Shown in pieces: positions 46,101-58,512 of a stretch of DNA of 64,000 bases. Position numbers and translations under genes: made by a program. Origin of the DNA: Budorcas taxicolor (Eukaryota > Chordata > Mammalia > Artiodactyla > Bovidae); the NCBI RefSeq assembly GCF_023091745.1, contig NC_068920.1, positions 8,246,001-8,310,000 of the forward strand, read 5' to 3'. The notes below the pieces were generated by a model. The model did not search any database. It was not told the origin of the DNA and saw only the letters and a program-made list of their open reading frames with translations. Position 1 is the first letter of the stretch. The number at the start of each line of letters is the position of its first letter.

Positions 46101-47214
46101 GGGTGCCTCTGAGTCTCCCCAGGGGAGTCATGCCTCGTCTCGAGTGGGGGTATGCAAGTGCGCTTTCCTCTTGAGCTGCAGCAGTAGTGTCACGCTTCCT
46201 GTCCCGTGGATCAAGGGATCTGTGGCTTTCCCTCGAGGCTTTCCCTCGAGGCTTTCCCACGAGGCTTTCCCACAGGGCTGTGCCAAGTGCCACCTTGGTG
46301 TGAGTCGATCCTCGGCGTGAAAGACGAGCCGGTGAAGGGAAAAGAGTATCCTCTGGAATGGACTGAGTCATCTGGGGGACTCTTGGAATGGTGGCACGAC
46401 CCTGGAGTTCCTCTCGCCGTTCCTGTTGAGAGGGCCTCCTCTTGAGATGCGACCGGAACGCCCGGAATTCTTTCCCGACGAAGCAGGGAAAGGATCACTC
46501 ACCTCGAGCTACGAGGCGGAAACGGGGCTCCTCTGGATGTGAGCGGGACCCTCGTGTTTCCTCTCGAGTGGAGACGGGTATGTCGGGGAACTTCTTGAGT
46601 TGCACCAAGGGTGTGAAGATCCTTTCGACGTTCCAGAGGTGAGGTGTGATTTGCCCCGAGAAGCCTCTGCGGAAATGGGCCTCCTCTCGCCTGTAGGGGA
46701 GAACCGGCTGGATTTTCTCGAGTTGCGGCAGGTCTTCTCGAGTTACGACGGGGACCTCAGGGACCCGCTCTGGTGGCCTCAGGAAGGGCCAGTCCCCATG
46801 CGAGTTGCTAGGGGCCATCTCGGGATACCTGTCCCGTCGATGCTGGGGCCTAAGGCATTGTGTGGAGTCGGGGCCGGAACCTGAGTATTCCTCTCCAGTG
46901 TTGACATGGATCTTGGGGTGCCTTTGAGTCTCCCCAGGGGAGTCAGTCTTCGTCTCGTGTAGGGGCATGCACGTGCGCTTTCCTCCCGAGCTGCAGCAGT
47001 AGGGTCACGCTTCCTGTCACGTGCATCAAGGGATCGGTGGCTTTCCCTCGAGGCTTTCCCAATGGGCTGTTCCACGTGCCACCTTGGTGTGAGTCGATCC
47101 TCGGCGTGAAAGACGAGCCGGTGAAGGGAAAAGAGGTTCCTCTGGAATTGACTGAGACATCTGGGGGACTCTTGGAATGGTGGCACGACCCTGGAGTTCC
47201 TCTCGCCGTTCCTG
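43191..47214 (+). repeat. Pentameric higher-order repeat, unit P1 (4,024 bp)
   Basis: Five monomers of 815, 816, 788, 816 and 789 bp. Markers in order are CCTCATGGACCC with GGAGCCTGGGACC, GTATGTCAGGGAAC with CCTCAGCATGGGCC, CGGGAATGTCGGGG with GATACCTGTCCCG, TTGAGTAGAGAAAGG with CTCTAGTTGCGG, and GTGATTTGCCCCG with GATACCTGTCCCG. The sequence repeats directly in P2; I noticed four substitutions between them (near 44029, 44372, 45257 and 45530). Confidence 0.88.
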
Positions 47215-50200
47215 TTGAGAGGGCCTCCTCTTGAGATGCGACGGGAACGCCAGGAATTCTTTCCTGAAGAAGCAGGGAAAGGATCCCTCACCTCGAGCTA
47301 CGAGGCGGAAACGGGGCTCCTCTGGATGTGAGCGGGACCCTCGTGTTTCCTCTCGAGTGGAGACGGGTATGTCGGGGATCTTCTTGAGTTGCACCAAGGG
47401 TGTGAAAGACCCTTTCGACGTTCCAGAGGTGAGGTGTGATTAGCCCCGAGAAGCCTCTGCGGAAATGGGCCTCATCTCGCCTGCAGCGGAGAACCTCCTG
47501 GATATTCTCGAGTTGCGGCAGGTCTTCTCGAGTTACGACGGGGACCTCATGGACCCGCTCTGGTGGCCTCAGGAAGGGCCAGTCCCTATGCGAGTTGCTA
47601 GGGGCCATCTCGGGATTCCTCTCCCGTCGAGTCCGGAGCCTGGGACCTTGTGTGGAGTCGGGGCCGGAACCTGAGGATTCCTGTCCAGTGTTGACATGGA
47701 TTTTGGGGTGCCTCTGAGTCTCCCCAGGGGAGTCAGGCCTCGTCTTGATTGGGGGCATGCACCTGCGCTTCCCTCCCGAGCTGCAGCAGTAGGGTCACGC
47801 TTCCTGTCACGTGGATCAAGGGATCTGTGGCTTTCCCTCGAGGCTTTCCCTCGAGGCTTTCCACGAGGCTTTCCCACAGGGCTGTGCCACGTGCCACCTT
47901 GGTGTGAGTCGATCCTCGGCGTGAAAGACGAGCCGGTGAAGGGAAAAGAGGTTCCTCTGGAATGGACTGAGACATCTGGGGTACTCTTGGAATGGTGGCA
48001 CGACCCTGGAGTTCCTCTCGCCGTTCCTGTTGAGAGGGCCTCCTCTTGAGATGCGACGGGAACGCCGGGAATTCTTTCCCGACGAAGCAGGGAAAGGATC
48101 CCTCACCTCGAGCTACGAGGCGGAAACGGGGCTCCTCTGGATGTGGGCAGGACCCTCGTGTTTCCTCTCGAGTGGAGACGGGTATGTCAGGGAACTTCTT
48201 GAGTTGCACCAAGGGTGGGAAGGACCCTTTCGACGTTCCAGAGGTGAGGTGTGATTAGCCCCGAGAAGCCTCTGCGGAAATGGGCCTCATCTCGCCTGCA
48301 GGGGAGAACCTCCTGGATATTCTCGAGTTGCGGCAGGTCTTCTCGAGTTACGACGGGGACCTCAGGGACCCGCTCTGGTGGCCTCAGCATGGGCCAGTCC
48401 CCATGCGAGTTGCTAGGGCCCATCTCGGGATTCCTCTCCCATCGATGCCGGGGCCTAAGACCTTGTGTGGAGTCGTGGCCGGAACCTGAGGATTCCTCTC
48501 CAGTGTTGACATGGATTTTGGGGTGCCTCTGAGTCTCCCCAGGGGAGTCAGGCCTCGTCTCGATTGGGGGCATGCACGTGCGCTTCCCTCCCGAGCTGCA
48601 GCAGTAGGGTCACGCTTCCTGTCACGTGGATCAAGGGATCTGTGGCTTTCCCTCGAGGCTTTCCCTCGAGGCTTTCCCACGACGCTTTCCCACAGGGCTG
48701 TGCCAAGTGCCACCTTGGTGTGAGTCGATCCTCGGCGTGAAAGACGAGCCGGTGAAGGGAAAAGAGGTTCCTCTGGAATGGACTGAGACATCTGGGGGAC
48801 TCTTGGAATGGTGGCACGACCCTGGAGTTCCTCTCGCCGTTCCTGTTGAGAGGTCCTCCTCTTGAGATGCGACGGGAACGCCGGGAATTCTTTCCCGAAG
48901 AAGCAGGGAAAGGATCCTCACCTCGAGCTACGAGGCGGAAACGGGGCTCCTCTGGATGTGGGCGGGACCCTCGTGTTTCCTCTCGAGTGGAGACGGGAAT
49001 GTCGGGGAACTTCTTGAGTTGCACCAAGGGTGTGAAGACCCTTTCGACGTTCCAGAGGTGAGGTGTGATTAGCCCCGAGAAGCCTCTGCGGAAATGGGCC
49101 TCCTCTCGCCTGTAGGGGAGAACCGGCTGGATTTTCTCGAGTTGCGGCAGGTCTTCTCGAGTTACGACGGGGACCTCAGGGACCCGCTCTGGTGGCCTCA
49201 GGAAGGGCCAGTCCCCATGCGAGTTGCTAGGGGCCATCTCGGGATACCTGTCCCGTCGATGCTGGGGCCTAAGGCATTTTGTGGATTCGGGGCCGGAACC
49301 TGAGTATTCCTCTCCAGTGTTGACATGGATCTTGGGGTGCCTTTGAGTCTCCCCAGGGGAGTCAGGCTTCGTCTCGTGTAGGGGCATGCACGTGCGCTTT
49401 CCTCCCGAGCTGCAGCAGTAGGGTCACGCTTCCTGTCACGTGGATCAAGGGATCGGTGGCTTTCCCTCGAGGCTTTCCCAATGGGCTGTTCCACGTGCCA
49501 CCTTGGTGTGAGTCCATCCTCGGCGTGAAAGACGAGCCGGTGAAGGGAAAAGAGATTCCTCTGGAATGGACTGAGACATCTGGGGGACTCTTGGAATGGT
49601 GGCACGACCCTGGAGTTCCTCGCGCCGTTCCTGTTGAGAGGGCCTCCTCTTGAGATGCGACGGGAACGCCGGGAATTCTTTCCCGACGAAGCAGGGAAAG
49701 GATCCCTCACCTCGAGCTACGAGGCGGAAACGGGGCTCCTCTGGATGTGGGCGGGACCCTCGTGTTTCCTCTTGAGTAGAGAAAGGTATGTCGGGGAACT
49801 TCTTGAGTTGCACCAAGGGTGTGAAGGACCCTTTCGACGTTCCAGAGGTGAGGTGTGATTAGCCCCGAGAAGCCTCTGCGGAAATGGGCCTCATCTCGCC
49901 TGCAGGGGAGAACCTCCTGGATATTCTCTAGTTGCGGCAGGTCTTCTCGAGTTACGACGGGGACCTCAGGGACCCGCTCTGGTGGCCTCAGGAAGGGCCA
50001 AGCCCCATGTGAGTTGCTAGGGGCCATCTCGGGATTCCTCTCCCGTCGAGTCCAGGGTCTAAGACCTTGTGTGGAGTCGGGGCCGGAACCTGAGGATTCC
50101 TCTCCAATGTTGACATTGATTTTTGGGTGCCTCTGAGTCTCCCCAGGGGAGTCATGCCTCGTCTCGAGTGGGGGTATGCAAGTGCGCTTTCCTCTTGAGC

Positions 50201-51238
50201 TGCAGCAGTAGTGTCACGCTTCCTGTCCCGTGGATCAAGGGATCTGTGGCTTTCCCTCGAGGCTTTCCCTCGAGGCTTTCCCACGAGGCTTTCCCACAGG
50301 GCTGTGCCAAGTGCCACCTTGGTGTGAGTCGATCCTCGGCGTGAAAGACGAGCCGGTGAAGGGAAAAGAGTATCCTCTGGAATGGACTGAGTCATCTGGG
50401 GGACTCTTGGAATGGTGGCACGACCCTGGAGTTCCTCTCGCCGTTCCTGTTGAGAGGGCCTCCTCTTGAGATGCGACCGGAACGCCCGGAATTCTTTCCC
50501 GACGAAGCAGGGAAAGGATCACTCACCTCGAGCTACGAGGCGGAAACGGGGCTCCTCTGGATGTGAGCGGGACCCTCGTGTTTCCTCTCGAGTGGAGACG
50601 GGTATGTCGGGGAACTTCTTGAGTTGCACCAAGGGTGTGAAGATCCTTTCGACGTTCCAGAGGTGAGGTGTGATTTGCCCCGAGAAGCCTCTGCGGAAAT
50701 GGGCCTCCTCTCGCCTGTAGGGGAGAACCGGCTGGATTTTCTCGAGTTGCGGCAGGTCTTCTCGAGTTACGACGGGGACCTCAGGGACCCGCTCTGGTGG
50801 CCTCAGGAAGGGCCAGTCCCCATGCGAGTTGCTAGGGGCCATCTCGGGATACCTGTCCCGTCGATGCTGGGGCCTAAGGCATTGTGTGGAGTCGGGGCCG
50901 GAACCTGAGTATTCCTCTCCAGTGTTGACATGGATCTTGGGGTGCCTTTGAGTCTCCCCAGGGGAGTCAGTCTTCGTCTCGTGTAGGGGCATGCACGTGC
51001 GCTTTCCTCCCGAGCTGCAGCAGTAGGGTCACGCTTCCTGTCACGTGCATCAAGGGATCGGTGGCTTTCCCTCGAGGCTTTCCCAATGGGCTGTTCCACG
51101 TGCCACCTTGGTGTGAGTCGATCCTCGGCGTGAAAGACGAGCCGGTGAAGGGAAAAGAGGTTCCTCTGGAATTGACTGAGACATCTGGGGGACTCTTGGA
51201 ATGGTGGCACGACCCTGGAGTTCCTCTCGCCGTTCCTG
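47215..51238 (+). repeat. Pentameric higher-order repeat, unit P2 (4,024 bp)
   Basis: Direct tandem copy of P1 with the same monomer order and lengths (815, 816, 788, 816, 789 bp). Its first monomer begins with CGCCAGGAATTCTTTCCTGAAG, where P1 has CGCCCGGAATTCTTTCCCGACG, so the left edge of the exact match lies inside that monomer. After 51239 a sixth monomer starts like the first of a third unit but becomes chimeric near 51710. Confidence 0.88.
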
Positions 51239-54200
51239 TTGAGAGGGCCTCCTCTTGAGATGCGACGGGAACGCCAGGAATTCTTTCCTGAAGAAGCAGG
51301 GAAAGGATCCCTCACCTCGAGCTACGAGGCGGAAACGGGGCTCCTCTGGATGTGAGCGGGACCCTCGTGTTTCCTCTCGAGTGGAGACGGGTATGTCGGG
51401 GATCTTCTTGAGTTGCACCAAGGGTGTGAAAGACCCTTTCGACGTTCCAGAGGTGAGGTGTGATTAGCCCCGAGAAGCCTCTGCGGAAATGGGCCTCATC
51501 TCGCCTGCAGCGGAGAACCTCCTGGATATTCTCGAGTTGCGGCAGGTCTTCTCGAGTTACGACGGGGACCTCATGGACCCGCTCTGGTGGCCTCAGGAAG
51601 GGCCAGTCCCTATGCGAGTTGCTAGGGGCCATCTCGGGATTCCTCTCCCGTCGAGTCCGGAGCCTGGGACCTTGTGTGGAGTCGGGGCCGGAACCTGAGG
51701 ATTCCTCTCCAGTGTTGACATGGATCTTGGGGTGCCTCTGAGTCTCCCCAGGGGAGTCATGCCTCGTCTCGAGTGGGGGTATGCAAGTGCGCTTTCCTCT
51801 TGAGCTGCAGCAGTAGTGTCACGCTTCCTGTCCCGTGGATCAAGGGATCTGTGGCTTTCCCTCGAGGCTTTCCCTCGAGGCTTTCCCACGAGGCTTTCCC
51901 ACAGGGCTGTGCCAAGTGCCACCTTGGTGTGAGTCGATCCTCGGCGTGAAAGACGAGCCGGTGAAGGGAAAAGAGGTTCCTCTGGAATTGACTGAGACAT
52001 CTGGGGGACTCTTGGAATGGTGGCACGACCCTGGAGTTCCTCTCGCCGTTCCTGTTGAGAGGGCCTCCTCTTGAGATGCGACGGGAACGCCGGGAATTCT
52101 TTCCCGACGAAGCAGGGAAAGGATCCGTCACCTCGCGCTACGAGGCGGAAACGGGGCTCCTCTGGATGTGGGCGGGACCCTCGTGTTTCCTCTTGAGTAG
52201 AGAAAGGTATGTCGGGGAACTTCTTGAGTTGCACCAAGGGTGTGAAGGACCCTTTCAACGTTCCAGAGGTGAGGTGTGATTAGCCCCGAGAAGCCTCTGC
52301 GGAAATGGGCCTCATCTCGCCTGCAGGGGAGAACCTCCTGGATATTCTCTAGTTGCGGCAGGTCTTCTCGAGTTACGACGGGGACCTCAGGGACCCGCTC
52401 TGGTGGCCTCAGGAAGGGCCAGGCCCCATGTAAGTTGCTAGGGGCCATCTCGGGATTCCTCTCCCGTCGAGTCCAGTGTCTAAGACCTTGTGTGGAGTCG
52501 GGGCCGGATCCTGAGGATTCCTCTCCAATGTTGACATTGATTTTTGGGTGCCTCTGAGTCTCCCCAGGGGAGTCAGGCCTCGTCTCGAGTGGGGGCATGC
52601 ACGTGCGCTTCCCTCCCGAGCTGCAGCAGTAGGGTAACGCTTCCTGTCACGTGGATCAAGGGATCTGCGGCTTTCCATCGAGGCTTTCCCTCGAGGCTTT
52701 CCCACGAGGCTTTCCCACAGGGCTGTGCCAAGTGCCACCTTGGTGTGAGTCGATCCTCGGCGTGAAAGACGAGCCGGTGAAGGGAAAAGAGGTTCCTCTG
52801 GAATGGACTGATACATCTGGGGGACTCTTGGAATGGTGGCACGACCCTGGAGTTCCTCTCGCCGTTCCTGTTGAGAGGGCCTCCTCTTGAGATGCGACGG
52901 GAACGCCGGGAATTCTTTCCCGACGAAGCAGGGAAAGGATCCATCACCTCGAGCTACGAGGCGGAAACGGGGCTCCTCTGGATGTGGGCGGGACCCTCGT
53001 GTTTCCTCTCGACTGGAGACGGGTATGTCGGGGAACTTCTTGAGTTGCACGAAGGGTGGGATGGACCCTTTCGACGTTCCAGAGGTGAGGTGTGATTAGC
53101 CCCCAGAAGCCTCTGCGGAAATGGGCCTCATCTCGCCTGCAGGGGAGAACCTCCTGGATGTTCTCGAGTTGCGGCAGGTCTTCTCGAGTTACGACGGGGA
53201 CCTCAGGGACCCGCTCTGGTGGCCTCAGGAAGGGCCAGTCCCCATGCCAGTTGCTAGGGGCCATCTCGGGATGCCTCTCCCATCGATGCCGGGGCGTAAG
53301 ACCTTGTGTGGAGTCGGGGCCGGAACCTGAGGATTCCTCTCCAGTGTTGACATGGATCTTGGGGTGCCTCTGAGTCTCCCCAGGGGAGTCAGGCCTCGTC
53401 TCGAGTGGGGGCATGCACGTGCGCTTCCCTCCCGAGCTGCAGCAGTAGGGTCACACTTCCTGTCACGTGGATCAAGGGATCTGTTGCTTTCCCTCGAGGC
53501 TTTCCCTCGAGGCTTTCCCACGAGGCTTTCCCAGAGGGCTGTGCCAAGTGCCACCTTGGTGTGAGTCGATCCTCGGCGTGAAAGACGAGCCGGTGAAGGG
53601 AAAAGAGGTTCCTCTGGAATGGACTGAGACATCTGGGGGACTCTTGGAATGGTGGCACGACCCTGGAGTTCCTCTCGCCGTTCCTGTTGAGAGGGCCTCC
53701 TCTTGAGTTGCGATGGGAACGCCGGGAATTCTTTCCCGACGAAGCAGGGAAAGGATCCCTCACCTCGAGCTACGAGGCGGAAACGTGGCTCCTCTGGATG
53801 TGGGCGGGACCCTCGTGTTTCCTCTCGACTGGAGACGGGTATGTCGGGGAACTTCTTGAGTTGCACCAAGGGTGGGATGGACCCTTTCGACGTTCCAGAG
53901 GTGAGGTGTGATTAGCCCCCAGAAGCCTCTGCGGAAATGGGCCTCATCTCGCCTGCAGGGGAGAATCTCCTGGATTATCTGGACTTGCGGCAGGTTTTCG
54001 TGAGTTACGACCGGGACCTCAGGGACCCGCTCTGGTGGCCTCAGGAAAGGCCAGTCCCCATGCGAGTTGCTAGGGGCCACCTCGGGATTCCTCTGCCGAC
54101 CATGCCGGGGCCTAAGACCTTGTGTGGAGTCGGGGCCAGAACCTGAGGATTCCTCTCCAGTGTTGCCGTGGATCTTGGGGTGCATCTGAGTCTCCCCAGG

Positions 54201-54489
54201 GGAGTCATGCCTCGTCTCGAGTGGGGGTATGCAAGTGCGCTTTCCTCTTGAGCTGCAGCAGTAGTGTCACGCTTCCTGTCCCGTGGATCAAGGGATCTGT
54301 GGCTTTCCCTCGAGGCTTTCCCACGAGGCTTTCCCACAGGGCTGTGCCAAGTGCCACCTTGGTGTGAGTCGATCCTCGGCGTGAAAGACGAGCCGGTGAA
54401 GGGAAAAGAGGTTCCTCTGGAATGGACTGAGACATCTGGGGGACTCTTGGAATGGTGGCACGACCCTGGAGTTCCTCTCGCCGTTCCTG

Positions 54490-57400
54490 TTGAGAGGGCC
54501 TCCTCTTGAGATGCGACCGGAACGCCCGGAATTCTTTCCCGACGAAGCAGGGAAAGGATCCCTCACCTCGAGCTACGAGGCGGAAACGGTGCTCCTCTGG
54601 ATGTGAGCGGGACCCTCGTGTTTCCTCTCGAGTGGAGACGGGTATGTCGGGGATCTTCTTGAGTTGCACCAAGGGTGTGAAAGACCCTTTCGATGTTCCT
54701 GAGGTGAGGTGTGATTAGCCCCGAGAAGCCTCTGCGGAAATGGGCCTCATCTCGCCTGCAGCGGAGAACCTCCTGCATATTCTCGAGTTGCGGCAGGTCT
54801 TCTCGAGTTACGACGGGGACCTCATGGACCCGCTCTGGTGGCCTCAGGAAGGGCCAGTCCCTATGCGAGTTGCTAGGGGCCATCTCGGGATTCCTCTCCC
54901 GTCGAGTCCGGAGCCTGGGACCTTGTGTGGAGTCGGGGCCGGAACCTGAGGATTCCTGTCCAGTGTTGACATGGATTTTGGGGTGCCTCTGAGTCTCCCC
55001 AGGGGAGTCAGGCCTCGTCTTGATTGGGGGCATGCACCTGCGCTTCCCTCCCGAGCTGCAGCAGTAGGGTCACGCTTCCTGTCACGTGGATCAAGGGATC
55101 TGTGGCTTTCCCTCGAGGCTTTCCCTCGAGGCTTTCCACGAGGCTTTCCCACAGGGCTGTGCCACGTGCCACCTTGGTGTGAGTCGATCCTCGGCGTGAA
55201 AGACGAGCCGGTGAAGGAAAAGAGGTTCCTCTGGAATGGACTGAGACATCTGGGGTACTCTTGGAATGGTGGCACGACCCTGGAGTTCCTCTCGCCGTTC
55301 CTGTTGAGAGGGCCTCCTCTTGAGATGCGACGGGAACGCCGGGAATTCTTTCCCGACGAAGCAGGGAAAGGATCCCTCACCTCGAGCTACGAGGCGGAAA
55401 CGGGGCTCCTCTGGATGTGGGCAGGACCCTCGTGTTTCCTCTCGAGTGGAGACGGGTATGTCAGGGAACTTCTTGAGTTGCACCAAGGGTGGGAAGGACC
55501 CTTTCGACGTTCCAGAGGTGAGGTGTGATTAGCCCCGAGAAGCCTCTGCGGAAATGGGCCTCATCTCGCCTGCAGGGGAGAACCTCCTGGATATTCTCGA
55601 GTTGCGGCAGGTCTTCTCGAGTTACGACGGGGACCTCAGGGACCCGCTCTGGTGGCCTCAGCATGGGCCAGTCCCCATGCGAGTTGCTAGGGCCCATCTC
55701 GGGATTCCTCTCCCATCGATGCCGGGGCCTAAGACCTTGTGTGGAGTCGTGGCCGGAACCTGAGGATTCCTCTCCAGTGTTGACATGGATTTTGGGGTGC
55801 CTCTGAGTCTCCCCAGGGGAGTCAGGCCTCGTCTCGATTGGGGGCATGCACGTGCGCTTCCCTCCCGAGCTGCAGCAGTAGGGTCACGCTTCCTGTCACG
55901 TGGATCAAGGGATCTGTGGCTTTCCCTCGAGGCTTTCCCTCGAGGCTTTCCCACGACGCTTTCCCACAGGGCTGTGCCAAGTGCCACCTTGGTGTGAGTC
56001 GATCCTCGGCGTGAAAGACGAGCCGGTGAAGGGAAAAGAGGTTCCTCTGGAATGGACTGAGACATCTGGGGGACTCTTGGAATGGTGGCACGACCCTGGA
56101 GTTCCTCTCGCCGTTCCTGTTGAGAGGTCCTCCTCTTGAGATGCGACGGGAACGCCGGGAATTCTTTCCCGAAGAAGCAGGGAAAGGATCCTCACCTCGA
56201 GCTACGAGGCGGAAACGGGGCTCCTCTGGATGTGGGCGGGACCCTCGTGTTTCCTCTCGAGTGGAGACGGGAATGTCGGGGAACTTCTTGAGTTGCACCA
56301 AGGGTGTGAAGACCCTTTCGACGTTCCAGAGGTGAGGTGTGATTAGCCCCGAGAAGCCTCTGCGGAAATGGGCCTCCTCTCGCCTGTAGGGGAGAACCGG
56401 CTGGATTTTCTCGAGTTGCGGCAGGTCTTCTCGAGTTACGACGGGGACCTCAGGGACCCGCTCTGGTGGCCTCAGGAAGGGCCAGTCCCCATGCGAGTTG
56501 CTAGGGGCCATCTCGGGATACCTGTCCCGTCGATGCTGGGGCCTAAGGCATTGTGTGGATTCGGGGCCGGAACCTGAGTATTCCTCTCCAGTGTTGACAT
56601 GGATCTTGGGGTGCCTTTGAGTCTCCCCAGGGGAGTCAGGCTTCGTCTCGTGTAGGGGCATGCACGTGCGCTTTCCTCCCGAGCTGCAGCAGTAGGGTCA
56701 CGCTTCCTGTCACGTGGATCAAGGGATCGGTGGCTTTCCCTCGAGGCTTTCCCAATGGGCTGTTCCACGTGCCACCTTGGTGTGAGTCCATCCTCGGCGT
56801 GAAAGACGAGCCGGTGAAGGGAAAAGAGATTCCTATGGAATGGACTGAGACATCTGGGGGACTCTTGGAATGGTGGCACGACCCTGGAGTTCCTCGCGCC
56901 GTTCCTGTTGAGAGGGCCTCCTCTTGAGATGCGACGGGAACGCCGGGAATTCTTTCCCGACGAAGCAGGGAAAGGATCCCTCACCTCGAGCTACGAGGCG
57001 GAAACGGGGCTCCTCTGGATGTGGGCGGGACCCTCGTGTTTCCTCTTGAGTAGAGAAAGGTATGTCGGGGAACTTCTTGAGTTGCACCAAGGGTGTGAAG
57101 GACCCTTTCGACGTTCCAGAGGTGAGGTGTGATTAGCCCCGAGAAGCCTCTGCGGAAATGGGCCTCATCTCGCCTGCAGGGGAGAACCTCCTGGATATTC
57201 TCTAGTTGCGGCAGGTCTTCTCGAGTTACGACGGGGACCTCAGGGACCCGCTCTGGTGGCCTCAGGAAGGGCCAAGCCCCATGTGAGTTGCTAGGGGCCA
57301 TCTCGGGATTCCTCTCCCGTCGAGTCCAGGGTCTAAGACCTTGTGTGGAGTCGGGGCCGGAACCTGAGGATTCCTCTCCAATGTTGACATTGATTTTTGG

Positions 57401-58512
57401 GTGCCTCTGAGTCTCCCCAGGGGAGTCATGCCTCGTCTCGAGTGGGGGTATGCAAGTGCGCTTTCCTCTTGAGCTGCAGCAGTAGTGTCACGCTTCCTGT
57501 CCCGTGGATCAAGGGATCTGTGGCTTTCCCTCGAGGCTTTCCCTCGAGGCTTTCCCACGAGGCTTTCCCACAGGGCTGTGCCAAGTGCCACCTTGGTGTG
57601 AGTCGATCCTCGGCGTGAAAGACGAGCCGGTGAAGGGAAAAGAGTATCCTCTGGAATGGACTGAGTCATCTGGGGGACTCTTGGAATGGTGGCACGACCC
57701 TGGAGTTCCTCTCGCCGTTCCTGTTGAGAGGGCCTCCTCTTGAGATGCGACCGGAACGCCCGGAATTCTTTCCCGACGAAGCAGGGAAAGGATCACTCAC
57801 CTCGAGCTACGAGGCGGAAACGGGGCTCCTCTGGATGTGAGCGGGACCCTCGTGTTTCCTCTCGAGTGGAGACGGGTATGTCGGGGAACTTCTTGAGTTG
57901 CACCAAGGGTGTGAAGATCCTTTCGACGTTCCAGAGGTGAGGTGTGATTTGCCCCGAGAAGCCTCTGCGGAAATGGGCCTCCTCTCGCCTGTAGGGGAGA
58001 ACCGGCTGGATTTTCTCGAGTTGCGGCAGGTCTTCTCGAGTTACGACGGGGACCTCAGGGACCCGCTCTGGTGGCCTCAGGAAGGGCCAGTCCCCATGCG
58101 AGTTGCTAGGGGCCATCTCGGGATACCTGTCCCGTCGATGCTGGGGCCTAAGGCATTGTGTGGAGTCGGGGCCGGAACCTGAGTATTCCTCTCCAGTGTT
58201 GACATGGATCTTGGGGTGCCTTTGAGTCTCCCCAGGGGAGTCAGTCTTCGTCTCGTGTAGGGGCATGCACGTGCGCTTTCCTCCCGAGCTGCAGCAGTAG
58301 GGTCACGCTTCCTGTCACGTGCATCAAGGGATCGGTGGCTTTCCCTCGAGGCTTTCCCAATGGGCTGTTCCACGTGCCACCTTGGTGTGAGTCGATCCTC
58401 GGCGTGAAAGACGAGCCGGTGAAGGGAAAAGAGGTTCCTCTGGAATTGACTGAGACATCTGGGGGACTCTTGGAATGGTGGCACGACCCTGGAGTTCCTC
58501 TCGCCGTTCCTG
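54490..58512 (+). repeat. Pentameric higher-order repeat, unit P3 (4,023 bp)
   Basis: Same five-monomer order as P1. The first monomer carries CGGAAACGGTGCTCC as in P1, whereas P2 has CGGAAACGGGGCTCC, so P3 derives from P1 (or a common source), in agreement with the 14-monomer offset. It is one base shorter because of the missing G near 55218. Confidence 0.88.

Larger units (their letters stand above)
41750..52870 (+). repeat. 14-monomer amplified block, first copy
   Basis: About 41750-51700 recurs downstream at an offset of 11,298-11,307 bp (14 monomers; landmarks 41572 and 52871 are 11,299 bp apart). It contains two pentamers of about 4,024 bp (starting at landmarks 43191 and 47215). From about 51700 to 52870 this copy departs from its partner: the partner continues the pentamer, whereas this copy switches to other monomer types and then to material like that near 29960-30290. 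Confidence 0.87.
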
